Origin: Methanobrevibacter arboriphilus JCM 13429 = DSM 1125
Lineage (GTDB): Archaea > Methanobacteriota > Methanobacteria > Methanobacteriales > Methanobacteriaceae
DNA: 64,000 nucleotides
Direction of reading: 5' to 3'
Assembly (NCBI RefSeq): GCF_002072215.1
Contig: NZ_JXMW01000006.1
Location: 1-64,000 of the forward strand
This document shows, in pieces, positions 1 through 8,887 of the stretch (position 1 is its first letter; every line of letters starts with the position of its first letter). The notes beneath the pieces were generated by a model, which saw only the letters and a program-made list of their open reading frames with translations, had not been told where the DNA came from and did no database searches. Made by a program: the position numbers and the translations under genes.

Positions 1-480
1 GCATAAGTAACATTAACAGTTATGTTTCCTGTGCGGTTAGTTGTGTAATTAAGACTCCAACCACCAGTAGAATTAATAATAATATTATCATAAACATTAC
101 CATCAACAATAACACTTAAAATGTCAGAGCCATTACCAACATAACCAACAAGCTCACCAGAAATAGTAACATTATCACCAATATTCACAGTTTCAGGATT
201 AACAACAATACTAGAATTAGTATCATTCAAAATCACAGTAAAACTACTTGCATTAGTAAAACCAGTATAATTATCATTACCAACATAAGTAACACTAATA
301 GTTATGTTTCCTGTGCAGTTAGTTGTGTAATTAAGACTCCAACCACCAGTAGAATTAATAGTAACATTATTATAAACATTACCATCAACACTAACAGTCA
401 AAGAATCAGAGCCATTACCAACATAACCCTCAAGCTCACCAGAAATAGTAACATTCGCACCAATACTTACACTATCTGGA
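1..480 (-). repeat. Tandem 94-residue Ig-like modules (282-bp period)
   Basis: The stretch beginning CATAAGTAAC at position 2 returns almost unchanged at 284, giving a 282-bp period. It encodes an Ig-like module containing GNITVNVTY and GGWSLNYTTN. At least one full and one partial copy are visible and the array continues off the left edge. Confidence 0.8.
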
Positions 481-2438
481 ACATTAATACTAGAATTAGT
501 ATTAAAACTTAGAATCACATTCTGACTATCTAAAGTAGCAGCTAAAGTTTGAACACCAGCTGTAGCTGTTGCATTATAAACAAAACCATCAACACGACTA
601 CTATTAAAATCATCGCCATTGAAGGTTCCATTAACAACAAAATCAGGTAAAAATTCAACACCATCATTACTAAGCGTAGTATTCAAAACTAAAAACATAA
701 AACTAACATTATCACCAAAATGAACACCATCCAAACTAGAAGTATTAGTAATATTCAAAATAAAATGATTAAGAGTATCAATGCCCAAAATTTTACCAGT
801 TATATTATTAAGACCCCACCAATTACGATCAAAACTACTATTATCATTATGACCAGTAACATTAACACCAAAACTTGCCAATATACGATTATACTCAACA
901 GTAACATTAACCAATGAACCAACACTTAAACCAGTAAAATTCAAACCAGCATTAGTAGCAAAAATAGTATTACCACGAATAATAAAATCAGTCACATTAG
1001 TAACACCACCACCAGTATAGAAATAAAAACCATCACCATTAGTAGCATTAATAGTATTATTCAAGAAATTAACACCCTTAATATTACCATTATACAAATA
1101 AACATAAACACAATGACTAACACCAGTAATATTGTTGTTGGCGAAGGTTATATTGATGTTGTTGCTGCTGTATGCATACAGAGCAACACTAGGGCCGGAT
1201 GTTCCTGTGATGTTGTTATTGGCAAAGGTTATATTGATGTTGTTGCTGCTGTATGCCTCCAGATAAACACCAAGGCTGGATGTTCCTGTGATGTTGTTAT
1301 TGACGAAGGATATATTAGTGTTGTTGCTACTGGATGCATACAGAGCAACACCAGGGGCGGATGTTCCTGTGATGTTGTTATTGACGAAGGATATATTGAT
1401 GTTGTTGCTACTGGATGCAGACAGAGAAACACCAGGGCTGGATGTTCCTGTGATGTTGTTATTGACGAAGGATATATTAGTGTTGTTGCTACTGGATGCA
1501 TACAGAGCAACAGCAAGGCCGGGTCTTCCTGTGATGTTGTTATTGACGAAGGATATATTAGTGTTGTTGCTGCTGTCTGCACCCAGAGAAACACCACGTG
1601 ATGTTCCTGTGATGTTGTTATTGACGAAGAATATATTGGCGTTGTTGCTGCTGACTGCACCCAGAGCAACACCAGAGTTGGATGTTCCTGTGATGTTGTT
1701 GTTGGCGAAGGTTATATTGGTGTTGTTGCTACTGGATGCATCCAGATAAACACCATAGTCTGATGTTCCTGTGATGTTGTTGTTTTCAAAAACCAAATTA
1801 CCAGACGAAACAGGACTATCATAACTACCATCACCTAAGTATACACCAGAATAACCACCAGTTATATTATTACCACTAAATAAAACATCAAAAACAGTCC
1901 TATCAGCAGACTTACCGAATAAAGAAACAGCACCATGAAAATTAGTAGATATACTGGATTTAATAATATTATCCTTAATAACAACACCTGTTATAGGATT
2001 AGCACTACCACTACTACTTAAATTAATACTAACACCAGAAGTAGTAATATTATTATCACTAACAGTCAAATCACTACAATTAGATTTTATAGCTGTAGTA
2101 TAACCACTAATAGTTAAATTAATAATCTTTACATTAGTAGCATTAATATTAAACAAAGTACCACTAGATGATGTGAATTTAGCACCACCACGATTCTTAC
2201 CAACAATAGTAGCATTACGACTAATATTAAGCTGACCCCAATCAAAATAATCACCATCATCAAAACTAATCACCAAATCATTATCATTATCAGTATTAAT
2301 AACACTTTGAAACTGTTCAGTAGTATTAACTGTAGTAAAATCATGATTAGCTGCACTAACACTAGATAAAGCTAAAAAAATAAATAAAACACACACAACA
2401 AAAATAATTGGCTTAAAAAATCTATTTATTGCAAACAT
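1..2438 (-). CDS. Large adhesin-like surface protein, C-terminus outside the window
   Basis: The frame is open from an ATG at 2438 to the left edge, at least 812 codons. A good ribosome binding site (AGGAGGTG) lies at 2449-2456. The first ~33 residues are a signal peptide: basic start, hydrophobic core, ending LSSVSAA. Residues ~35-540 look like a right-handed beta-helix of the NosD/pectate-lyase kind (short Asn-rich turns such as NNITG), including a block of near-identical 27-residue repeats, and end in an NWWG motif (813-827) typical of methanobacterial adhesins. From ~640 on come Ig-like modules of 94 residues. The anchor is not visible. Function as a surface adhesin is inferred from architecture; no ligand can be named. 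Confidence 0.88.
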   Translation of the reverse strand, partial: MFAINRFFKPIIFVVCVLFIFLALSSVSAANHDFTTVNTTEQFQSVINTDNDNDLVISFDDGDYFDWGQLNISRNATIVGKNRGGAKFTSSSGTLFNINATNVKIINLTISGYTTAIKSNCSDLTVSDNNITTSGVSINLSSSGSANPITGVVIKDNIIKSSISTNFHGAVSLFGKSADRTVFDVLFSGNNITGGYSGVYLGDGSYDSPVSSGNLVFENNNITGTSDYGVYLDASSSNNTNITFANNNITGTSNSGVALGAVSSNNANIFFVNNNITGTSRGVSLGADSSNNTNISFVNNNITGRPGLAVALYASSSNNTNISFVNNNITGTSSPGVSLSASSSNNINISFVNNNITGTSAPGVALYASSSNNTNISFVNNNITGTSSLGVYLEAYSSNNINITFANNNITGTSGPSVALYAYSSNNINITFANNNITGVSHCVYVYLYNGNIKGVNFLNNTINATNGDGFYFYTGGGVTNVTDFIIRGNTIFATNAGLNFTGLSVGSLVNVTVEYNRILASFGVNVTGHNDNSSFDRNWWGLNNITGKILGIDTLNHFILNITNTSSLDGVHFGDNVSFMFLVLNTTLSNDGVEFLPDFVVNGTFNGDDFNSSRVDGFVYNATATAGVQTLAATLDSQNVILSFNTNSSINVPDSVSIGANVTISGELEGYVGNGSDSLTVSVDGNVYNNVTINSTGGWSLNYTTNCTGNITISVTYVGNDNYTGFTNASSFTVILNDTNSSIVVNPETVNIGDNVTISGELVGYVGNGSDILSVIVDGNVYDNIIINSTGGWSLNYTTNRTGNITVNVTY
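1131..1790 (-). repeat. 81-bp (27-residue) tandem repeat block inside the adhesin
   Basis: The plus-strand word GATGTTCCTGTGATG (or a close variant) starts at 1198, 1279, 1360, 1441, 1522, 1600, 1681 and 1762. All spacings are 81 bp except one of 78 bp, so the frame is kept. Seven full copies and two partial edges are present. Each encodes NNNITGTS, a variable stretch, SSNN and N-I-x-F, one beta-helix rung set. Codons inside the block differ clearly from the rest of the gene: AAC, ATC, ACA, GGA, TCC and CTG inside; AAT, ATT, ACT, GGT and TTA/TTG outside. Confidence 0.93.
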
Positions 2439-2685
2439 TTTCTTTTTTCACCTCCTGATCCAATCAATCAGTAATATAAAAAATACATAGCACAATGAGA
2501 ACACTCACTACGCTACAATAATATAATATAAAAAAACTACTATAAAAAACTTCCTACCCAAAAACAAAAAACAACCCAAACGTCATTAAAAGAATAAAAA
2601 AATTAAAAACTAAAAAATAATAAACAAAACAATAAGAACCCATATGAACGAATAAACACAGCAAAAAGAAAAAAACAATAGCTAT

Positions 2686-2695
2686 CCCCCCCCCC
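2686..2695. repeat. Homopolymer C10 (G10 on the adhesin strand)
   Basis: Ten consecutive C in an otherwise strongly AT-rich gap, 248 bp upstream of the adhesin ATG. Long G/C homopolymers slip during replication and are a known basis of phase variation in bacteria. The effect here is inference. Confidence 0.9.
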
Positions 2696-2779
2696 AGCTT
2701 TAAATTAAAATTAAAGGAATATTAAAAATAATTAAAAAAAAAATAAAATAAAAATAAGAAATATAAAAATAAAAAAATA

Positions 2780-2930
2780 GGCTTTGTAGAAATCCTTTTA
2801 ATATCAATATAATTATAAAAAAAGATTATGATTAAAAATCTTTTATTTTGAAATTAAAGAATTATTTTAACAACTTAATTTCACAAAAGTAAAAATTTCA
2901 AGTGTAAAAAATAAGGATTTCTACAAAGCC
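2780..2930. mobile_element. MITE-like element with 18-bp perfect terminal inverted repeats
   Basis: GGCTTTGTAGAAATCCTT at 2780-2797 is the exact reverse complement of AAGGATTTCTACAAAGCC at 2913-2930, enclosing 115 bp of AT-rich DNA with no coding capacity. The ends resemble those of small DNA transposons. No clear target-site duplication is visible in the A-rich flanks and no second copy was noticed in this window. A long-range stem in RNA is the alternative. Confidence 0.55.
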
Positions 2931-3069
2931 CAAAAATCAAAAAAGTAGAGAATTAATAAAATAACTAAAGAATTATAATAATAAATAAAGAATTACAATA
3001 AATAAAGAATTGATAAAAATTAGAAAAAAAATATAATTGAATTTGAATTAAAACTAAAATATTAATAGG

Positions 3070-4128
3070 TTATAAACCATAATATTCATTTCTTGCTTCA
3101 ACCATTGCTTTAATATTAGCTATTGGAGATAATGGAGCTAATCCACAGCTAGGTGCTAAAATATCTATTCCATCATCTAAAGCTTTTTTAACTTCTGTTT
3201 TAACATCCTCGATTGAACCTGTAAACAATGTTTGACTTGTAGAAATGTTTCCAATAATCTTTGAAGGAGTATTAATATTATTAGGTAAACATTTTCCACC
3301 AGATTTTAAAGAAGATATACCACATTCAATATCCTCTTTTGCTTTAACAATATTAACTTTTTCTTCAACACTGATTCCATCATAACCAATAGAAGCCATA
3401 TCATGAATTATTTCTTGAGTAGATCCACAAATATGTAAAACCTTTTTCTCATTTATAAAACCTGCAAGATCTTCTAACCTTGGTTTAACAATAGATTTAA
3501 ATTGTAAAGGATCAATAAGCTCTGGAGAAGCAGTTGGTTCAGCTACACATACAACATCTACTTCTACATCAGAAAGAGCCTCTGCATAGTCCATACAAGC
3601 ATCAAGAGAATTTTCAATTGCATCTTCAACCTCATCAATATCAGTTTTTAAATATCTAACAAGATTTTCAACACCTAGTAAATGTCCTGTTAATGTAAAA
3701 GGCCCAGTAATTCCAACAACAATTGGAAGATCATCATATTTTTCTTTTAAAATTTCAACAGCTTTTAATACAGTTGGAATCCTTCCATTATCTAAAAAGT
3801 TATCTGGAATATCTATATCATCTGCATTAGAAAATGGTGTATTTAAAACTTGAGGAGGTTTATCTTTTCCACCTAAATCTACTTGTGCACCCATAGCTTC
3901 AGCTTCAACAGTAAGACAAAAAGGTATTCTTGCACATTCAAGTCCAGCAAGTTCATAAAGAGAACTCCCAAGTTTAGCCATTTTTTCAGAGTCTTTATGG
4001 GCTTCAGGCCATATGGCTCCTGTTTTTTCCATAGATTCTACAATTCCCAATTGTGTAACACTAATAACTGGTGCAACATCAACATTTTCTCCTGAAAGCA
4101 CTGATAAAAGATTTTCTTTTAAATTCAT
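3070..4128 (-). CDS. mtaA: Methylcobamide:CoM methyltransferase MtaA
   Basis: Moves the methyl group from the methylated corrinoid protein to coenzyme M, the last step of methanol entry into methanogenesis. It is a 352-residue member of the uroporphyrinogen-decarboxylase fold family, the normal size for MtaA/MtbA. The zinc ligands are visible: H232-x-C234 in VLHICGST and C328 in APSCGLAP. A GTG nine bases further up also fits the frame, but it overlaps the ribosome binding site AAGGTGA, so the ATG at 4128 is chosen. It is the last gene of the methanol cluster on this strand. MtbA-type specificity cannot be excluded from sequence alone, but mtaB and mtaC next door argue for MtaA. Confidence 0.9.
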   Translation of the reverse strand: MNLKENLLSVLSGENVDVAPVISVTQLGIVESMEKTGAIWPEAHKDSEKMAKLGSSLYELAGLECARIPFCLTVEAEAMGAQVDLGGKDKPPQVLNTPFSNADDIDIPDNFLDNGRIPTVLKAVEILKEKYDDLPIVVGITGPFTLTGHLLGVENLVRYLKTDIDEVEDAIENSLDACMDYAEALSDVEVDVVCVAEPTASPELIDPLQFKSIVKPRLEDLAGFINEKKVLHICGSTQEIIHDMASIGYDGISVEEKVNIVKAKEDIECGISSLKSGGKCLPNNINTPSKIIGNISTSQTLFTGSIEDVKTEVKKALDDGIDILAPSCGLAPLSPIANIKAMVEARNEYYGL

Positions 4129-4464
4129 GAAGTTCACCTTGAATCCTTGATAATATTCTAATTTTTAATATAATTATTATAATAGATTATGGTTATTATA
4201 ATAAATTATTTTTAAATAAATTATAATAATTATTATAATATTTTATTGTTAATTATATTAATAATTTATACAATTATATTGCTAACTATGTTAATAATAT
4301 AATAAAATATTACAATATTACAATTAAATATTACAAGTTATTATTACAAGTTATTATTAAAATCAATATTATAATCTATACTACAAATAATTATACTACA
4401 AACAAAAACACTTTATACTATCAATAAAATAATACAAAAAGATTTTTAATAAATATTTAAAATA
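4129..4464. other. Gap between ramA and mtaA
   Basis: 336 bp of almost pure A/T with short TTATAATA-type words. Nothing coding is seen. It could hold a separate mtaA promoter. Confidence 0.6.
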
Positions 4465-6087
4465 TCAAGAAATATTTAAAAATTTACCATAATCAAAAAC
4501 TTTTTCAGGACATCCTAAAACACATTTTTGACATCCTAAACCTGCACATTTATCTGTTCTCAATAAAATTTTACCATCACCAGTTAAAGATATTGCATCT
4601 TCAGGACAATTCTTAATACAAGTTAAGCAACTTGTACATCCATCAAACTGAGCTTCTAAAGTTAAACCAATTTTAATAACATTCAGACCATTAACCCCTA
4701 ATTCTGGAATATCTCTTTCAAAAATCTTATGAACAATAGGGTTAGGCTCTTTTGAAGGAATGCTTTGAAATCCATATTTTTCAAGCCATTGGTTATACAT
4801 CCAAAAAGGCATACCTTCTTCATAAAATGAAAGTTCTAAAGAATAAATTTTCTCAAAAGTTTTAGATGTTGCAAGCATTATATGATTACTACGCATTTTA
4901 TCTGCAATTTCTTGTAAATCATCGAGAAGAGAAGGATTTAAAGCAATATCTTTAGCTAAATCAAGAGAAGTGTTTCCAACTTGAAAAATTTCTCTAGAAG
5001 ATGGAGGTATCTGACCTATATTTAAAGATTTTAATGGGTCTACATAAAATCCAGAAGCCCCAGCCATATAAACAGCATCAATATCTTCTAAAAGTATATC
5101 TGCTTTCTCAGCTAAAGTTAAATGAGCTGCTCTAAATGCACCTAATGCTTTACCAATATTAATAATATCATCTTCATTTAAATAAATATCATCTTGTAAA
5201 TGAATTTTATGATCTTTAGTTTTTATTTTAGAATCTACAATTAAATCATTAGAAATACCTAAACTAAAAGCAGCTATAACACCAGTTCCTGTAATACCCG
5301 TAGCTTTAATATCATTAGTAGATTTTAACGATATTTTTCCATTAGAAGGATCAATAACATCACCATCACTAGTCAAAAGATCATTGTCTAAAATAATACT
5401 TTTCCAATTATAATCAATATCTTCTAAATCACAGATAGCCCCTGGAGATGCAAGTCGACCTTTATTTATCATCTGTCCCTCGATAGCAGGTCCTGCAGCA
5501 GCAGAACAAGCAAAAACTTCACCATCAATCACCAAAGCTATTTCAGCATTAGTCCCAAAATCAGAAACTAAATAAATTCCTTCTTTATCTAAAACTTCTG
5601 TTTTAAAAAGCATTGCAAGAGCATCAGCGCCAATTTCATGCCTTATGGCTGGAGGTATGAAGATAGATGCAGTATCAGATATAATTAACCCAATTTCCTT
5701 TGGAGAAGTTATAGTAGAATTTCTTGAAGGAATTTTAACATCTAATCTTTCAAGGGCATTTTCCCCCCAATAAGCCAAATCCCTAATTTCAATATTATTA
5801 AATAAAGAAAGTTGTATTGGATTACCACAAACAGCTACTCTTTCAATATTCTGAGTATCAATATTTAAACCAGCTATTACCTTATTTATAGCTTCAATAA
5901 GAAGATTATGAGCAGTTTCTATTCCTACCTTTAAAGCAAAATGAAGGTGATCAACAACATTAGCACCAGGTAAAGGATGCCTAAGAGTGATTGCAGTGGA
6001 AATTACTTTTAAAGAGCCTATATCTAATGTTTGGGCCCTAATACCACTTGTACCAATGTCTATAGCAATAGCATATCTATCATTCAT
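4465..6087 (-). CDS. ramA: RamA-type corrinoid activation protein (ASKHA ATPase plus ferredoxin)
   Basis: Reductively activates the Co(II) corrinoid of methyltransfer proteins to Co(I) in an ATP-dependent way. The 540 residues open with the ASKHA phosphate-binding motif AIDIGTSGIRAQ and carry the second nucleotide motif SDFGTNAEIALV (~177-188), as in the DUF4445/RACo/RamA group. The C-terminus is a two-cluster ferredoxin: CTSCLTCIKNCP followed by CAGLGCQKCVLGCP. RamA of Methanosarcina also has its clusters at the C-terminus, unlike bacterial RACo, whose cluster is N-terminal. It lies between mtaC and mtaA, so MtaC is the likely target. A weak binding site (AAGTGATTT) precedes the ATG. Confidence 0.88.
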   Translation of the reverse strand: MNDRYAIAIDIGTSGIRAQTLDIGSLKVISTAITLRHPLPGANVVDHLHFALKVGIETAHNLLIEAINKVIAGLNIDTQNIERVAVCGNPIQLSLFNNIEIRDLAYWGENALERLDVKIPSRNSTITSPKEIGLIISDTASIFIPPAIRHEIGADALAMLFKTEVLDKEGIYLVSDFGTNAEIALVIDGEVFACSAAAGPAIEGQMINKGRLASPGAICDLEDIDYNWKSIILDNDLLTSDGDVIDPSNGKISLKSTNDIKATGITGTGVIAAFSLGISNDLIVDSKIKTKDHKIHLQDDIYLNEDDIINIGKALGAFRAAHLTLAEKADILLEDIDAVYMAGASGFYVDPLKSLNIGQIPPSSREIFQVGNTSLDLAKDIALNPSLLDDLQEIADKMRSNHIMLATSKTFEKIYSLELSFYEEGMPFWMYNQWLEKYGFQSIPSKEPNPIVHKIFERDIPELGVNGLNVIKIGLTLEAQFDGCTSCLTCIKNCPEDAISLTGDGKILLRTDKCAGLGCQKCVLGCPEKVFDYGKFLNIS

Positions 6088-6424
6088 TTTAAATCACTTG
6101 TCCTACTTCAAAACCAAGCTTAGAAAAATAGCTAGGTAGATTTATAAAAAATTAAAAGTCAAATTTAGTAGTTAAATTAATATTTAAAGCACTAGCTAAA
6201 GTAATATTTAAATTAATAGCTAAAATACTAATTAAATTAATAATTAAATTAATAGTTAAATTAAAATTTAAATTAAAATTTAAATTAATTTATAACTTAA
6301 TAACTAATTCAATAGTTAGATCAGTGACTAATTAATAGTTAATTTAACAGCTAAAATAATAACTAAAATAATAACTAAAAGATTTTAATAATTAAAAAAT
6401 TTAAAAATAATAGTAGTACTCTAT
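6088..6424. other. Gap between mtaC and ramA
   Basis: 337 bp of degenerate short repeats of the TTAAATTAATAGCTAAA type. No gene or clear regulatory site is visible. Confidence 0.6.
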
Positions 6425-7249
6425 TTAAGAGTACTCAGGAACAAATTCATCAACAATATCCACATATTCTTTTCTAAGATCTTTCCAATCTTTTTTATCC
6501 TTTAAAATAGCATCAGCCAATTTAGGAGTGTGATATGCTTCAACACCATAAACACTCATAGGGAAAGACTCGACAAAATCTTTTCTAACTGCTCCACCAC
6601 CACATCCAATAGCTGGAACTTCTAAACCAGCTTTTTGAAGAGCTTCAACAACTTTAGGAAATGCTGTCATAGTAGTAGTCATAAGAGCAGTTCCAGTAAT
6701 GAAAATTGGATTATACTCTTTTACAGCCTCTACAATATCAGCTGCAGGAACATCTCTACCCAAATCAATAGCTTCATAGCCTCCAGCTCTTAAAAACATC
6801 AATATGAGATTTTTACCAATATCATGAGGATCTCCTTCAGCTACAAAAGAAACGACAGTAGCTTTAGTTTCACTTTTATGTCCTAAAACAGCCTCACATT
6901 CTTTTACACTTTCCATCATTGCATCACCAGCTAGCATAAGATCTGGCAAGAAATAAATTCCTTTAGTATAAAGAACACTAACAGCATCCATACCTTTCAT
7001 CAATCCCTCATTAATAATATCAATAGGAGATACTCCTTCATCCAATGATTTTTTAACAATATTAATTGCATCATCCCTATTTTCATGAAGAATAGTTAAA
7101 GCAATTGATTTGAAAGGTTCATCATTTGGAAGAATATCTACAACATCCTCATCTTCTTCAGGTTTTATTGCAGGTCCTTCTAACTCCACATTGTATCTTA
7201 GAAAAACATTCCTTTGATTAATTCTATTTTCTAAATCTTCATAACTCAT
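6425..7249 (-). CDS. mtaC: Methanol-specific corrinoid protein MtaC
   Basis: Carries the corrinoid cofactor that takes the methyl group from methanol (via MtaB) and passes it to MtaA. The 274 residues have an N-terminal helical cap domain (~50-125) and a B12-binding Rossmann domain with the base-off motif D140-x-H142-x-x-G145 (GDPHDIGKN), then GTALMTTTM and GCGGGAV. The ribosome binding site AGGAGG lies just above the ATG, in the 21-bp gap after mtaB, so the two genes are almost certainly co-transcribed and translated in a fixed ratio. The acidic N-terminal stretch (EEDEDVVDILPNDE) is longer than the minimal family domain. Confidence 0.93.
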   Translation of the reverse strand: MSYEDLENRINQRNVFLRYNVELEGPAIKPEEDEDVVDILPNDEPFKSIALTILHENRDDAINIVKKSLDEGVSPIDIINEGLMKGMDAVSVLYTKGIYFLPDLMLAGDAMMESVKECEAVLGHKSETKATVVSFVAEGDPHDIGKNLILMFLRAGGYEAIDLGRDVPAADIVEAVKEYNPIFITGTALMTTTMTAFPKVVEALQKAGLEVPAIGCGGGAVRKDFVESFPMSVYGVEAYHTPKLADAILKDKKDWKDLRKEYVDIVDEFVPEYS

Positions 7250-7270
7250 ATTATAACCTCCTTAGCTCCA

Positions 7271-8656
7271 TTATAACTCATAATTTTTAGGATCAAAATC
7301 AGCTATTTTCCTTGAATACCTTCTAATACAATCTTTGATAAATTTATCTGACTCAGTAGGTAATTTTTCAAGTGTTTTAAGAGCACTATCTAAAGAATCT
7401 CTTTCAAATCTAGTTAAATACATTTTCTTAGCATCAACTGCTTCATTGATAATTGCACCAGCTTCAAGAGCAGCAGCCCTAGCTCTAAGATAAGGATCAT
7501 CCCCATATTCCACTATAGCTTGACCAATACGATAAGCATTATCATAAGCAAGAACTAATGCCTGAGGATCCCTATATTTATCTGTAAGAGTATAAAGATC
7601 TCTTAAAATTTTTCCATTATCAGTTTCAATAGCAGTATTCATTAATGCCGCTTCATAACCTGTTGCTTGTAACCAAACTTCAGGAGTTGTACCACCCATT
7701 TCTTCCCTATGATAAACTGATTCATTACTCCATACATCAGTAACAGCAGCCATTAAATTACCCATTAAATCAGAATGAGCACAGACTGCATTTTTACCTT
7801 CAGCAGAAATTGGAACACCAGTAATAGCTTTAACAATAGGATTTTCATAACCACAATCTTTCAATGGACCCATTGCCCCACATTCAACAGCTACTAAACT
7901 TCTTGCAGCCCCCATAGCTCTTGCAAGAGCTGCTAGTGTATGAGAACAATCTTTATCTAACAATCCTCCTGCAAGAAACATTGCAGTATTAGCTTGAGAA
8001 CAATCTGTATCTCCACCAGGAATACAATCATATTTTTTACATATTAGAACAATTTTATTCCACATATATTCCATGTCCATACTACCAAGAACACCAATTC
8101 CAAATAGAATAGCCTTAGGATCACCTCTTGCAATACCATAATCAGATACTGATTTACCACCAGTTGTTTCTATAGAAACAATTGAAGCACCATTAGAAGC
8201 ACAAGCTTCAATAGATTCAATAACCTTATTAAAAAGGTCAGAATCCCAAAAACCAGAATCTTTCTCTTCATCCCTAATATCTGCAGGTGTTGCTCTTAAT
8301 GCTGTCTTAATACCATATTCATCATAGTATTTTTCAAGCATTTCTATTTGAACTTTTGTACACTCGGCAGTCCAATCAGGATTATTAGTTTGCTGAGATA
8401 TGTGTTCTTGTTCTAAAATAAATGCAGGTAAACCAATATTAACTGCTCTTTCAGAAGCACTATGAGCAATATTCCTAGATTCAGAAACCATTTTTTCTTT
8501 AGATTCTTCAGTACCCTCACCAGGAGCCACATTTATCTCAGGAATGACATATCCATCACCTATTTCCATATTTTCTCGAATTTTTACTGGAAATTTCGCA
8601 TGACCAAACAACATTTCATCAGGATCTTTATATTCCATCTGAGTAAATCTTTTCAT
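7271..8656 (-). CDS. mtaB: Methanol:corrinoid methyltransferase MtaB
   Basis: Zinc enzyme that activates methanol and methylates MtaC. From the ATG at 8656 it has 461 residues. E163 (SIETTGG), C219 (GDTDCSQ) and C268 (LKDCGYENP) match the zinc ligands E164, C220 and C269 known for Methanosarcina barkeri MtaB with an offset of one, which supports this start. GGAGG at 8664-8668 stands 7 bases upstream; an in-frame ATG 27 bases further out has no such site. First gene of the mtaBC unit. It gives a mainly CO2-reducing methanogen a way to use methanol with H2. Confidence 0.95.
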   Translation of the reverse strand: MKRFTQMEYKDPDEMLFGHAKFPVKIRENMEIGDGYVIPEINVAPGEGTEESKEKMVSESRNIAHSASERAVNIGLPAFILEQEHISQQTNNPDWTAECTKVQIEMLEKYYDEYGIKTALRATPADIRDEEKDSGFWDSDLFNKVIESIEACASNGASIVSIETTGGKSVSDYGIARGDPKAILFGIGVLGSMDMEYMWNKIVLICKKYDCIPGGDTDCSQANTAMFLAGGLLDKDCSHTLAALARAMGAARSLVAVECGAMGPLKDCGYENPIVKAITGVPISAEGKNAVCAHSDLMGNLMAAVTDVWSNESVYHREEMGGTTPEVWLQATGYEAALMNTAIETDNGKILRDLYTLTDKYRDPQALVLAYDNAYRIGQAIVEYGDDPYLRARAAALEAGAIINEAVDAKKMYLTRFERDSLDSALKTLEKLPTESDKFIKDCIRRYSRKIADFDPKNYEL

Positions 8657-8679
8657 ATAAATTCCTCCTAATCTTATGA

Positions 8680-8699
8680 ACAAATAATTATATATTTGT
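8680..8699. promoter_or_regulatory. Palindrome overlapping a TATA-like box upstream of mtaB
   Basis: ACAAATA (8680-8686), six bases, then TATTTGT (8693-8699) form a perfect 7-bp inverted repeat starting 24 bases above the mtaB ATG. Read toward mtaB the centre gives AAATATATAAT, a plausible archaeal TATA box. Operator function is inferred from position and symmetry. Confidence 0.35.
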
Positions 8700-8887
8700 C
8701 TTTACTATTATTTAAAATTTGATTTTTATGTATATTAGGATTTAGATTATATTAAACATACAATATAGCTTAAATCATAATTCAAAAAATAAAAAAAATA
8801 AAAAACAAGAAAATATGAAACAATTAAAAATCAAAAAAGAAATGAAAAAATTAAAATAAAAGAATAAAAATTAAAAAAATGAAAAGA

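Larger units (their letters stand above)
2439..3069. other. Gap: adhesin leader/promoter region, C10 tract and MITE-like element
   Basis: There is no convincing gene. It holds the adhesin ribosome binding site (2449-2456), a run of ten C (2686-2695), and a 151-bp element bounded by perfect inverted repeats (2780-2930). The rest is very AT-rich. Confidence 0.8.

Noticed and set aside
1113-1749. Three long open frames (two plus, one minus) over the repeat block
   Set aside because: The repeat length is a multiple of three, so other frames stay open by periodicity alone. Only the minus frame starting at 2438 continues on both sides and has a signal peptide and ribosome binding site.
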